Source: Streptomyces sp. S465
Lineage (GTDB): Bacteria > Actinomycetota > Actinomycetes > Streptomycetales > Streptomycetaceae
NCBI RefSeq assembly: GCF_026898115.1
Contig: NZ_CP114036.1
Coordinates: 4,086,001 to 4,150,000, forward strand
Direction: 5' to 3'
DNA length: 64,000 nucleotides
Both the position numbers and the translations under genes were made by a program. Positions within the stretch are counted from its first letter, which is position 1; every line of letters begins with the position of its first letter. Of this stretch, positions 7,829 through 17,592 are shown one piece after another. The notes under the pieces are model-generated. The model saw only the letters and a list, made by a program, of their open reading frames with translations. It did no database searches and had not been told where the DNA came from.

Positions 7829-8542
7829 ATGACGACCGACACCGCAGGCTGGCTGGACTCCGCCGCCATCGACCCCGCGGTGCACGCCCTGCGCCCGGAC
7901 TACCGCGCGCTGCTCATCACCGCCGAGGGGCTGCGTCCCGGCCCGAGCGACGAACTGAGCGAGCGGCTGCTGGCCGATGCCGAGTCGGCGGCGCGGGAGC
8001 GGTTCGGGGACGGGCCGGTGGAGGAGCATCCGCATCTGGCCGCCTGGCGGGAGGCGTTCCGCGCCTTCGGGGCGAAGCCGCAGCGCACCCGGCCCAGCGC
8101 GGAGGCGCTGCTGCGCCGGGTGTCCGCCGGACTGCCCCGGGTGGACCGGCTGACCGACATCTACAACGCGATCTCGGTCGGGCATGTGATCCCCCTGGGC
8201 GGCGAGGACCTCTCCCAATACGTGGGCGCGGCCCGGCTCGTGCGCGCCGAGGGCGACGAGACCTTCGAGACGACGGCCGGGGGCGAGCCCGTGGTGGAGC
8301 ACCCGGCGCCCGGCGAGGTGGTGTGGCGGGACGACGCGGGCGTCACCTGCCGCCGCTGGAACTGGCGCCAGTGCACCCGCACCCGGCTCACCCACGACAC
8401 CACCCGGGCGATGTTCGTACTGGACGCGCTGGGCCCGATGGACGACACCGCGCTGAAGGCCGCCGGTGATCAGCTCATGGAGGCGCTGACGGACTCCAGC
8501 CCGGGGGTGGCGATCGCCGCCAGGCTGCTGGGCGCCGCCTAG
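7829..8542 (+). CDS. B3/4 domain-containing protein (PheRS beta-like tRNA-editing fold)
   Basis: A 237-residue protein that matches stand-alone B3/B4 domains, the part of the phenylalanyl-tRNA synthetase beta chain that edits Tyr-tRNA-Phe. Typical stretches are the RDYRALLITAEGL-like start, the AWREAFRAFGAKPQRTRPSAEALLRR segment and the YNAISVGHVIPLGGEDL segment. Stand-alone members are common in bacteria and are thought to act in tRNA or amino-acid quality control; the substrate here is unknown. The ATG is preceded by GAGGAGAG. The stop codon overlaps the convergent neighbour in a shared CTAG. Confidence 0.8.
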   Translation: MTTDTAGWLDSAAIDPAVHALRPDYRALLITAEGLRPGPSDELSERLLADAESAARERFGDGPVEEHPHLAAWREAFRAFGAKPQRTRPSAEALLRRVSAGLPRVDRLTDIYNAISVGHVIPLGGEDLSQYVGAARLVRAEGDETFETTAGGEPVVEHPAPGEVVWRDDAGVTCRRWNWRQCTRTRLTHDTTRAMFVLDALGPMDDTALKAAGDQLMEALTDSSPGVAIAARLLGAA

Positions 8543-8754
8543 AACAGCGCCTGCTGCCCCGGCGTGGGCGGCTCGTCCTCCCCGAACAGCTTCGGCGGGG
8601 TGGTGAGCAGCGGCGCCATCCGCCGCGAGCCGGGGCAGGAGATCAGCTCATAGCCGGCGCGCCGCCCCGGCGGGTCGTGGCGGGCGAAGCGCCCGCCGAC
8701 GACCGCGATCTCACGGGTGCAGACCGGGCAGGTGCGGCGGGGTGACGACGACAT
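8539..8754 (-). CDS. Small CxxC protein, possible zinc ribbon
   Basis: A 71-residue protein starting at the ATG at 8754 with GGAG upstream. It has CPVC at residues 9-12 and a further Cys at about residue 40 (SCPGSRR), so metal binding by a degenerate ribbon is plausible, but a clear fourth ligand is missing. The C-terminal third is Pro-rich. It converges with the B3/4-domain gene and overlaps it by 4 bp. Its promoter side is the long 31-bp repeat array. I do not recognise a function. Confidence 0.6.
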   Translation of the reverse strand: MSSSPRRTCPVCTREIAVVGGRFARHDPPGRRAGYELISCPGSRRMAPLLTTPPKLFGEDEPPTPGQQALF

Positions 8755-8833
8755 GGCTCCAGTGTCACCCACACCCCTGACAACGAGCCGGGGACGACCA
8801 GCCCCGGCGACCCTGCCCCACAGCCCGCCCCCT

Positions 8834-9533
8834 TGGCGGTACGCCACACCCACGGCCCGCCCCCTGGCGGTGCGCCACACCTCCGGCCCACCCCTGGCGG
8901 TACGCCACACCGCACGGCCCACCCCTGGCGATGCGCCACACCGCACGGCCGCTCCCTAGCGGTGCGCCAAACCCACGGTCCGCCCCTGGCGGTACGCCAC
9001 ACCCGCGACCGCCCCCTGGCGGTACGCCACCGGCCCGCCCCCTGGCGGTACGCCACACCCGCGACCACCCCCTGGCGATGCGCCACCGGCCCGCCCCCTG
9101 GCGGTACGCCACACCGCACGGCCCGCCCCTGGCGATACGCCACACCGCACGGCCGCTCCCTAGCGGTGCGCCAAACCCACGGCCCACCCCCTGGCGATAC
9201 GCCACACCGCACGGCCGCCCCCTAGCGGTGCACCACACCCACGGCCCACCCCCTGGCGATACGCCACACCGCACGGCCGCCCCCTAGCGGTGCACCACAC
9301 CCACGGCCCACCCCCTGGCGATACGCCACACCGCACGGCCGCCCCCTAGCGGTGCACCACACCCACGGCCCACCCCCTGGCGATACGCCACACCGCACGG
9401 CCGCCCCCTAGCGGTGCACCACACCCACGGCCCACCCCCTGGCGATACGCCACACCGCACGGCCGCCCCCTAGCGGTGCACCACACCCACGGCCCACCCC
9501 CTGGCGGTACGCCACACCCACGGCCCACCCCCC
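8834..9533. repeat. About 23 tandem units of ~31 bp, each built on a TGGCG-N3-CGCCA dyad
   Basis: Units begin with TGGCGGTACGCCA, TGGCGATACGCCA or TGGCGATGCGCCA, followed by a C-rich spacer such as CACCGCACGGCCCGCCCC. Some units carry a degenerate TAGCGGTGCACCA. Two units are shortened to about 26 bp. From 9191 the array becomes a higher-order 62-bp repeat (one intact plus one degenerate unit) repeated five times, starting at 9191, 9253, 9315, 9377 and 9439. The 31-bp period is not a multiple of three, so no frame is conserved and it is not coding. It fills the space between the CxxC gene and the mutase terminator. Confidence 0.95.
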
Positions 9534-9634
9534 TCGCGGCCCGACCCCCACAGACCCGCCCCGCGACCCGCCCCACACAAGACCCGACCCACGCGGATTC
9601 ACCCCGCGCCCCGGTCCCACACGGTCCCGCCCCA

Positions 9635-9673
9635 CACAGCCCCGGCCCCGCGAAGCGCGGGGCCGGGGCTGTG
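9635..9673. terminator. Terminator downstream of the mutase gene
   Basis: A perfect 18-bp inverted repeat: arm 9635-9652 (CACAGCCCCGGCCCCGCG), loop AAG, arm 9656-9673. It lies 57 bp beyond the leftward mutase stop, between it and the repeat array. Confidence 0.9.
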
Positions 9674-9729
9674 GGCGGACCGCCCCCTCGCACCGCCCCC
9701 CTCGCACCGCCCACGCCGTCACGGCTGCC

Positions 9730-11319
<1,590 letters not shown>

Positions 11320-11451
11320 GGGTCACGCCTCCTGATGGCTGATACCGGGTCCTCTTCCGCTAGGGGCCTCCTACACAGCATGCGTCGAGGTTCGCCCCGT
11401 GGCAGCCCCGGGAAGCATTCAGGGCAAAAGATCAGTGGAGTGGGGGGTCGG

Positions 11452-12354
11452 ATGCACCGGACAGCGGTGGTGGGCACGGCGCTGGCCACAGCCACGGCGG
11501 CGGCACTGATCGCGGGGTGCCGGGCGGGCGAGACGACCGTGGACGGCCGGGGGCAGGAGAGACCCCGGGCACGGGCCGACACCAGCGCGTCCGCGCGGGA
11601 GACGCCCCGGCCGCGTCGCACCTTCACCCACGAACCGACGGCCAAGCCCTCGGCCAAGGCCGTGGTGCGCTCACCGCGCACCACCGAGCCCGCCCCACCA
11701 CGGCGCACCGCGCCGAGGGTGGCCCCACCGGTCATCGCCTTCGGCACCACCTCGGACCGCGTGCGCGAGCTCCAGGCCCGGCTGCGCGCGCTGGGCCTCT
11801 TCCACCGCAATCCGACCGGCTACTTCGGTACCGTCACGCAGGCGTCGGTCAGCGCCTACCAGCGCGGCCACGGCCTGACGGCCACCGGCTCGGTGGACCA
11901 GCGCACCTGGGCCTCACTGCGCTCGGCGACCAAGACGCCCACCCACGACGCGCTGTATCCGCCGACCACGCTCCCCCTGGCCAAGCCGGATCCGCGGTGC
12001 AAGACCGGCCGGGTGCTGTGCATCAGCAAGAGCAGCCGCACCCTGGCCTGGATGATCAACGGCCGGGTGGTGTCGGCGATGGACGTGCGCTTCGGCTCGG
12101 AGTACACCCCGACCCGGGAGGGGCTGTTCCAGGTCAACTTCAAGAGCCGGGACCATGTGTCGACGATCTACGACACCCCGATGCCGTATGCGATGTTCTT
12201 CAGCGGCGGCCAGGCGGTGCACTATTCGGCGGACTTCGCCGCCCGCGGCTACAGCGGCGCCTCGCACGGCTGTGTGAACGTCCGGGACAAGAAGAAGATC
12301 GCCGCACTCTTCGACCAAGTGAAGGCGGGCGACAAGGTCGTGGTCTACAAGTGA
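11452..12354 (+). CDS. L,D-transpeptidase lipoprotein with peptidoglycan-binding domain
   Basis: A 300-residue exported enzyme. A lipoprotein signal ends in the lipobox LIAGC with Cys23. A Thr/Pro/Arg-rich linker (about 30-90) is followed by a PG_binding_1 domain (about 95-150, VRELQARLRALGLF and GYFGTVTQASVSAYQ). The YkuD catalytic domain follows, with the active site SHGCVNVR and an upstream His in AVHYSAD. It should make 3-3 cross-links in peptidoglycan or attach proteins to it, on the outer membrane face. The ATG at 11452 has a GGAG/GGGG site and starts exactly at the signal peptide. The stop codon is part of an 11-bp repeat, and a hairpin follows. Confidence 0.92.
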   Translation: MHRTAVVGTALATATAAALIAGCRAGETTVDGRGQERPRARADTSASARETPRPRRTFTHEPTAKPSAKAVVRSPRTTEPAPPRRTAPRVAPPVIAFGTTSDRVRELQARLRALGLFHRNPTGYFGTVTQASVSAYQRGHGLTATGSVDQRTWASLRSATKTPTHDALYPPTTLPLAKPDPRCKTGRVLCISKSSRTLAWMINGRVVSAMDVRFGSEYTPTREGLFQVNFKSRDHVSTIYDTPMPYAMFFSGGQAVHYSADFAARGYSGASHGCVNVRDKKKIAALFDQVKAGDKVVVYK

Positions 12355-12419
12355 GCCACCGGTGAGCTACCGGTGAGCCGTGCGGCGCGGCCGGCCCGAC
12401 CGGCACGGGCGGGAAAGGG

Positions 12420-12456
12420 GCGCGGGCAGAGCCGGGGGAACGTGCTCTGCCCGCGC
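12420..12456. terminator. Terminator after the L,D-transpeptidase
   Basis: A perfect 13-bp inverted repeat, arms 12420-12432 (GCGCGGGCAGAGC) and 12444-12456. It lies between two convergent genes. Confidence 0.85.
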
Positions 12457-12589
12457 CGGATGCGCGGAGCCGTCGGTACGGGGGGAACCTCGGCTCCCGC
12501 GCGGCCGATGACCAGTCGGCCCGTTTCTTTCAGCGTCACCACCCGCAAAAACGTCACACCTGGCTGCTGACGCCTCTGCCCTTACCCGT

Positions 12590-13768
12590 TCACCCGCTGG
12601 TCGTGGGGTCGGCCGAAGCGGACGAACCCGTCGATGTCACGGGGTCCGTCGAGGTCACGGAGTCACCCGGCGTCGATGGCGTGGAGCCGGAGCCGGAGCC
12701 GGAGTCGGTGCCGGAACCCGAGCCGGTGCCGGGGTCACTCGGCGTATCGGTGGTGTCGGGCGGAGGGGGCGGCGCCGCGGAGTCGCCGCCCCCCTCGTCA
12801 TTTCCCGCGTCGTCACCGCCGCCCGAACCGGTGTCGGTGCCGTCCGAACCGGTGTCGGTACGCGGGCCGCCCCCACTGTCCCCGGCGAGGATCTCGGTGC
12901 AGTAGCCATGGATGGCGGACGCGCCCCCGGCCGCCTTCGTCAGCTTCTTCAGCGACTTCTCGTCGAGGTCCGCGCCCGTGCCGGACTCCGACGCCAGATA
13001 CCGGGTGCAGACGTCGAGGGCCCATTGCGGAACGCCGGCGTTCCCGTTCGAGGAGGGGTTCTCCGTCTTGCCGCTGTTGCCCTTGCCCTCGTTCTCGCCG
13101 CTGTTCCCCTTGTTCTCGCCCTTGTGTTGTCCCTTGTTCCCGCCGTCGTCCCCGGGGTGGGAGGAGGCCGCTCCGCCCTGGGCGCCGTTCGCGCCCACGT
13201 CGCTGGCATCGTTGTCGGACGAGCCGCTGGGGTCGGGCGTCGTCGTACCGCCGTCCTTCGAGATCTCCGGACGGGCGGACACCCCGCCGGGTCCGGTCCC
13301 CGACATGCTCACCGAGGGGCCCGGTGTGCCGTCGCTCTGGCCGAACGGGGTCGGCAGCACACCCGCCGCCGCCGCGACCGCGAACCCGCTCAGCGCGCAC
13401 CCGGCCACCGCCGCGACCATGCCCGCGCGCAGCGGGCGGCGCAGCCGCGGCTGCCGCTCCTTGAGCCGCCGGATCCGGCACAGCCGCCGGACGGTACCCA
13501 TTCCGGCCACGGCCTCCGCCTCGGCGCGGGCCGCCCGGAAGGCGGCCACGGCCGCCTCCTCGCCGGGAAGCGGGGACGCGTCGGCGCGGGCCGTGGGGCG
13601 GGCCGCGTCGGCGACGGCGCTGAGCACGGCCGCCAACCGTTCCGCTTCGGCATATGACTGGTCACCCCGGCCGTCGGGGGCCATGGGCTGCCCCTCGACC
13701 GGTTCGCCGCGAAGCAACCGCTCCGCGGCACTGTCATCCAGCCAGCTGTAGCGGTGGTCTTCGGCCAT
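12590..13768 (-). CDS. Anti-sigma-like membrane protein with long Ser/Gly/Asp-rich exterior
   Basis: A 392-residue protein whose ATG shares a base with the sigma-factor stop (TGATG), so the two are translationally coupled. The first 115 residues are a cytoplasmic-looking helical region starting MAEDHRYSWLDDSAAERLL. One transmembrane helix follows (about 117-140, AGMVAAVAGCALSGFAVAAAAG). The remaining ~250 residues are low-complexity: KGEN/GNSGE repeats, a short folded-looking patch with two Cys (LDVCTRYLASES and HGYCTEILAGDS), then Ser/Thr/Pro/Gly repeats. The layout fits a membrane-bound partner of the ECF factor. No zinc anti-sigma HxxxCxxC motif is present, so the call rests on coupling and topology. 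Confidence 0.7.
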   Translation of the reverse strand: MAEDHRYSWLDDSAAERLLRGEPVEGQPMAPDGRGDQSYAEAERLAAVLSAVADAARPTARADASPLPGEEAAVAAFRAARAEAEAVAGMGTVRRLCRIRRLKERQPRLRRPLRAGMVAAVAGCALSGFAVAAAAGVLPTPFGQSDGTPGPSVSMSGTGPGGVSARPEISKDGGTTTPDPSGSSDNDASDVGANGAQGGAASSHPGDDGGNKGQHKGENKGNSGENEGKGNSGKTENPSSNGNAGVPQWALDVCTRYLASESGTGADLDEKSLKKLTKAAGGASAIHGYCTEILAGDSGGGPRTDTGSDGTDTGSGGGDDAGNDEGGGDSAAPPPPPDTTDTPSDPGTGSGSGTDSGSGSGSTPSTPGDSVTSTDPVTSTGSSASADPTTSG

Positions 13769-14469
13769 CACATGTCCTTCTGCGTTGGCGCGCGTGAATC
13801 CGTCACACCAGCAGACTTCGCCACACCCGGCTTGGTTGCGCCGCCGCCGTGTGACTCACGTTGCCCCGGGATGCCGTCGAGCACCGCCGGATCGCCCCCG
13901 GGCACCGGTCCGATCAGGTCGGCGAGCCGCCGCAGGCCCCGGTGGGCCGCGGTGCGCACCGCCCCCGGCCGCTTGCCGAGCACCGCGGCCGCGCTCTTGG
14001 CGTCGAGGCCGAGAACCACCCGGAGCACCACCGCCTCGGCCTGGTCCTGCGGCAGCTGGGCGATCAGCCCGAGCGCCCGGCCGGTGCCGACGGCCGCCAT
14101 CGCCTCCCCGGCCGTGTCCGCGTCGGAGGCGCGGAACTCCAGCTCCGACTCGTCGCCGCCGATGGCGGGGCGGCGTCCGCGCATCCGTATGTGATCCAGT
14201 GCCCGGTTGCGGGCGATCCGGGCCGCCCAGCCCCGGAAGCGGTCGGCGTCACCGCTGAAGCGTTGCAGGTCGCGCGCGATCTGCAACCACGCTTCGGAGG
14301 TGATGTCCTCCGCGTCTCCGTCACCGACCAGCGTGCGCACATAGCCGAGGAGGCGAGGGTGCACGGACCGGTACACGGTCCGGAAGGCGGTCTCGTCCCC
14401 CTTCTGCGCCGCACTCACCGCGGCGGTCAGTTCCGCGTCGTCCCCCTGCACGCTCTCTTCCTGCCCCAC
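13768..14469 (-). CDS. ECF-family RNA polymerase sigma factor
   Basis: A 233-residue ECF sigma factor. Region 2 spans about residues 25-95 (AFRTVYRSVHPRLLGYVRTL, DAEDITSEAWLQIARDL, RFRGWAARIARNRALDHIR). Region 4 spans about 130-185 (LIAQLPQDQAEAVVLRVVLGLDAKSAAAVLGKRPGAVRTAAHRGLRRL in outline). The ~45-residue tail beyond region 4 is disordered. The frame opens with GTG at 14469, but a GTG at 14451 has a better AGGAAGAG site and may be the true start. It overlaps the downstream membrane protein by one base and lies 42 bp after the DUF4328 gene on the same strand. Confidence 0.9.
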   Translation of the reverse strand: MGQEESVQGDDAELTAAVSAAQKGDETAFRTVYRSVHPRLLGYVRTLVGDGDAEDITSEAWLQIARDLQRFSGDADRFRGWAARIARNRALDHIRMRGRRPAIGGDESELEFRASDADTAGEAMAAVGTGRALGLIAQLPQDQAEAVVLRVVLGLDAKSAAAVLGKRPGAVRTAAHRGLRRLADLIGPVPGGDPAVLDGIPGQRESHGGGATKPGVAKSAGVTDSRAPTQKDM

Positions 14470-14511
14470 TTGGAGAATCCGTGGTCCAGTCGATTCCGGC
14501 GTACCCGCGGG

Positions 14512-15534
14512 CTAGCCCTGCCCGTAGGGCGGGTACTGCTGACCGGGCTGGCCGGGCGGCGGGGTCGGCGGCATCTGGGGAGCACCATACGGGGCGGGCC
14601 CGGGTGCCGGGGCGCCGTACGGGTTCGGCGCGGACATACCGTACGGCGCCGGGCCGGCCAGCTGCGGCGGCAGCGAGGCCCGCTGCTCCTGCATCGCGGT
14701 GATCTGCCGGACCAGCAGCAGCGCGAGGACCGCGGCGGCGACGAAGATCATGATGGCGACCATGTCGAAGGCCAGGATGGAGTGCAGGCTCTCGATGTCG
14801 CTCTTGGCCTCGGAGGGAGTAGGGGAGTAGTCATCGCTCTCGACCTTGGCCCGCAGAATGTTGTATCGGAGGCCGCTGATGGCGTTGGCGACCAGCGCGA
14901 CGATCCAGGTCACCCACCAGCCGTTGAGCAGACCGCGGCTGACCGCGTGCGGCCCCTGCGGGGAGCTGGCGCGCCAGATGTCGTTGGCGATCTGCTTGGG
15001 GAACCAGAGGTTGACCACCGGGGTGAACCACGAACCGGCTGCCCAGCCGCTGCCGAAGCGGTGCTGACCGGGTGCGAAGACCTCGGCGTTCAGCCGCAGC
15101 CGGCGGAACCAGATGGCCCAGACGACGGCGATCGCGAGGGTGATCAGCGAGTAGATGATCCGCGCCGTGGTGAACATGTCATCGGCGTCGTCGAGGTCGC
15201 TCTGGCTGAAGGAGACCGACTTGCCCTCGATGGCGTCGAGCATGTCCCCGAGCACGCCGAACTGGTTGGAGCGCGCCACGAGCAGGAAGATCAGCGCCGG
15301 CAGCGCCACACCGAAGAGCACCACGAGCGTGGTGGAAAGGCCGCGCCGCAGATCGACCCCGCCGGCCGGCATGCCCATCGGCGGGGCCGCCGGGTAGCCG
15401 CCGGGCATCGGCGGTGGCTGCGGCGTCTGCGGCGGGACCGACGGCTGCTGGAGCTGCTGCTGGTAGGTTCCGCATGCGGCACAGCGCCCGTCGGGGCCGA
15501 CGGCGACAGCCCGGCAGTTCCCACACGGATACAT
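14512..15534 (-). CDS. DUF4328 membrane protein with N-terminal zinc ribbon
   Basis: A 340-residue membrane protein starting MYPCGNCRAVAVGPDGRCAA. Paired CxxC motifs (CGNC at 4-7, CAAC at about 18-21) form a short zinc ribbon. A Pro/Gln-rich linker leads to the DUF4328 domain, with four or five hydrophobic helices and conserved aromatic loops such as WFTPVVNLWFPKQIANDIWRAS (in pieces WFTPVVNLW, PKQIANDIWRAS). The C-terminus is a Pro/Gly/Tyr-rich tail with PYG repeats. The family is common in Streptomyces and has no known function. The ATG at 15534 was chosen because it begins directly at the zinc ribbon. It may be cotranscribed with the sigma gene 42 bp downstream. Confidence 0.85.
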   Translation of the reverse strand: MYPCGNCRAVAVGPDGRCAACGTYQQQLQQPSVPPQTPQPPPMPGGYPAAPPMGMPAGGVDLRRGLSTTLVVLFGVALPALIFLLVARSNQFGVLGDMLDAIEGKSVSFSQSDLDDADDMFTTARIIYSLITLAIAVVWAIWFRRLRLNAEVFAPGQHRFGSGWAAGSWFTPVVNLWFPKQIANDIWRASSPQGPHAVSRGLLNGWWVTWIVALVANAISGLRYNILRAKVESDDYSPTPSEAKSDIESLHSILAFDMVAIMIFVAAAVLALLLVRQITAMQEQRASLPPQLAGPAPYGMSAPNPYGAPAPGPAPYGAPQMPPTPPPGQPGQQYPPYGQG

Positions 15535-15930
15535 GGTCTTCGAGTCCCCCTGGGAACGTGGCCCGCTCCAGACCACGCGAGAAAATAAGCCTCTGCCCGC
15601 GCCCGGAGCGCGGACCTGCACGTTACGGGCATCCGACCGGTCACGTCCAGAGCGGAACCGGCCCCTGGACGCGGGGTGAACTCCCCGGTTTTCGTGCAAG
15701 GGGAGGTGTGACGGAATCGAAGCGTGCGACGCTGTAAGGAGTACGAGCCCTTCGCGGGCTCTCCCTGGACGACGGTCGGGGCCTCTCCTGTGGGGGGTGG
15801 CGGCCCCGACCGTCCTTTCTTTTCCCAGCCCGCCCAGCAGCCTCCGCAGACCGCTCAGCACGTGCATCGGCCCGCCCAGCACGCCTCTCAGCCCCACCCA
15901 GCACGTGCCCCAGCCCGCCCGGCACGCGTC
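15535..15930. other. 396-bp spacer with a plus-strand structured element
   Basis: No protein gene is supported here. The DUF4328 side is plain upstream DNA. The middle holds three successive plus-strand hairpins and a T-rich terminator at 15721-15825, listed separately as a candidate small RNA. The last 100 bp before the hexosaminidase stop are C-rich, with imperfect repeats of a CAGCCCGCCCAGCA type. Confidence 0.7.
15721..15825 (+). ncRNA. Candidate small RNA ending in an intrinsic terminator
   Basis: On the plus strand three hairpins follow each other: AGCGT-gcg-ACGCT (15721-15733), GAGCCC-ttcgc-GGGCTC (15745-15761), and a perfect 13-bp stem, GACGGTCGGGGCC at 15771-15783 pairing with 15802-15814. 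The last is followed at once by CTTTCTTTT, a U-rich tail that is rare among the terminators in this window. Both neighbouring genes point left, so this rightward terminator has no protein gene to serve. A TAAGGA element near 15735 could be a -10 box. The exact RNA ends are unknown. Alternatively it is only a stray terminator. Confidence 0.4.
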
Positions 15931-17592
15931 TCAGACCCCGAGCCGCTCGGCCAGCCTGGTGAAGTCGGACCAGCTCAGCGGCGGCTTCCCGGGATCCCAC
16001 ACCCTCTGGGCCAGCGCCGCGAGCGGCAGCCGGATGCCCTGGGCCACCTGTGTGGTGGTCTGGGCCTCGGGGTGGTCACCCCAGACGGCGAAACGGGCAC
16101 CGAGCACCCTGTCCGGCCCGGTCAGGCTCTTGTCGGCGATGGGCGTGGAGCCGCGCAGGATCGCCGGGGACCACTCGTCGTAGATGCGTTCTCCGGTCGG
16201 ATAGGTGAAGCCGCCGGGCTCGCCGAGCACGTAGTAGAGGTACGCGTCGTTGAGGTTGACCACCTTCCGGCCCTCCTTCAGATACTCCAGCGGCTGCCGG
16301 GCGGTCTCCTTCAGCCGTCCCGTCCAGTACTCCACCTCGATGTTCTTGTCGGGTTTGACGACGCCGCCGGCGAAGAAGCCGTCGTTCCACGCCTTGGGCC
16401 GCTTGCCCAGCTGCCGCGCGAGCCGCGCCCGGTCGTTCAGCCAGCCGGTGGCCAGGTCCTGCACCCGGGCGCTGGGGCCGTACCGCTCCTTCGCGGCGGC
16501 CGCGAGCTTCGGGAACGACGCCTGGGGGTCCTTGACGGTCAGCGCGAGGTACTCATCGGCGCCCAGATGCCACCAGCGGCCGGGGAAGAGCGGGGCGTAT
16601 TCGCGCATCAGCTGATCGACGATGCGGGCGGAGGCCGGATTGGAGATGTCCACGGCCCCCTGGAACGTGGTGCCGCCGGCGTTGCGCAGCTGGAGCTGCG
16701 GATGCGCCCTGATGACCGCGCCGAGGTGGCCCGGCGAGTCGATCTCCGGGATGACGGTGATGTGCAGCCGCTGCCCGAGCGCCACGATCTGCCGGACCTG
16801 GGTCTTGGTGAGGTGCTGGGCCGAGACGATCTCGGGATGGGTGCTGCTCTGGATGCGGAAACCCTGATCGTCCGAGAAGTGCAGGGCCAGCTGGTTGAGC
16901 TTGAGATCGGCCATCTGGCGCATCCGTGCCTGAATCCACTCGGCCGTGAAGAATTTGCGCGCGATGTCCAGGTTGAGGCCGCGCTGGGCGCGGGCGGGCC
17001 GGTCGTGGATCACACCCTCGGGGAGGCGGCCGCCGGAGCGCAGGGCCTGCTTCACGGTGCGGGTGCCGTAGAAGACGCCCGCCTGGCCCGGACCGGTGAT
17101 CCGGGCGCGGCCCTTGTCGACGGTGAGCGTGTACGCCTCTTTGCCGCCGCTCTGTTTCGGGGCGAGCGCGAGGGAGAGGTCACCGCTGCGGGCGGTCCCG
17201 GAGGCGGTACGCAGCCCCAGCTCGGCCGCGATCAGGCGGGCCTCGTCGGCGAGCGGGCCCTGGAGGTCGACCACCACCCGGCTGCCGCTGCCGGGCCGCC
17301 AGCCGGGGCCCGAGGCCGGGGTGAAGTCGCGGACGGAGGGGATGGTGCGGGGCGGGGCGCCCGAGGGGGACCGCGCCGGGGAGGTGGTCGCCGGGCCGGT
17401 GGCCGTGGTGTGTGCGGAGGTGTGCTGTGTGGCGTGCGCCGAGGTGTGCGCCGGCGAGGTGCCGGTGCCGGCCGGGGGCCGGCCGGCACCCGTCTGCTGA
17501 CAGCCGAGGGCTATCAGGACGAAGGTGACGGCGGCGCCGGCGATGAGGCCACGGGCGCAGGACGCCTTGGTGGCTCTGAGCGGCAATCCCAT
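15931..17592 (-). CDS. Beta-N-acetylhexosaminidase, GH20, lipoprotein
   Basis: A 553-residue exported glycosidase. The N-terminus is a lipoprotein signal with lipobox IALGC. After an Ala/Thr/Pro linker come a GH20b N-terminal domain and the GH20 TIM barrel: YGTRTVKQAL, RGLNLDIARKFF, LNQLALHFSDDQGFR, HITVIPEIDSPGH, and the catalytic Asp-Glu pair in HLGADEYL. It should remove terminal GlcNAc or GalNAc from chitin oligosaccharides, cell-wall fragments or glycans outside the cell. The ATG start at 17592 is just after a GGAGGG-type site. The gene is alone on its strand. Confidence 0.93.
   Translation of the reverse strand: MGLPLRATKASCARGLIAGAAVTFVLIALGCQQTGAGRPPAGTGTSPAHTSAHATQHTSAHTTATGPATTSPARSPSGAPPRTIPSVRDFTPASGPGWRPGSGSRVVVDLQGPLADEARLIAAELGLRTASGTARSGDLSLALAPKQSGGKEAYTLTVDKGRARITGPGQAGVFYGTRTVKQALRSGGRLPEGVIHDRPARAQRGLNLDIARKFFTAEWIQARMRQMADLKLNQLALHFSDDQGFRIQSSTHPEIVSAQHLTKTQVRQIVALGQRLHITVIPEIDSPGHLGAVIRAHPQLQLRNAGGTTFQGAVDISNPASARIVDQLMREYAPLFPGRWWHLGADEYLALTVKDPQASFPKLAAAAKERYGPSARVQDLATGWLNDRARLARQLGKRPKAWNDGFFAGGVVKPDKNIEVEYWTGRLKETARQPLEYLKEGRKVVNLNDAYLYYVLGEPGGFTYPTGERIYDEWSPAILRGSTPIADKSLTGPDRVLGARFAVWGDHPEAQTTTQVAQGIRLPLAALAQRVWDPGKPPLSWSDFTRLAERLGV

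Noticed and set aside
8834..9533. CRISPR array
   Set aside because: The units are ~31 bp with no unique spacers; what lies between the dyads is itself repeated. There are no cas genes in the window.
8643..9720. Arg/Gly/Pro-rich proteins encoded in the repeat array on either strand
   Set aside because: The 31-bp period shifts the frame at every unit, so each long reading is an artefact of stop-poor GC-rich repeats. No ribosome sites or family resemblance.
15721..15825. 6C RNA
   Set aside because: On the reverse strand one loop does contain six C residues, but 6C RNA needs two such hairpins. The second hairpin here has a GCGAA-type loop.
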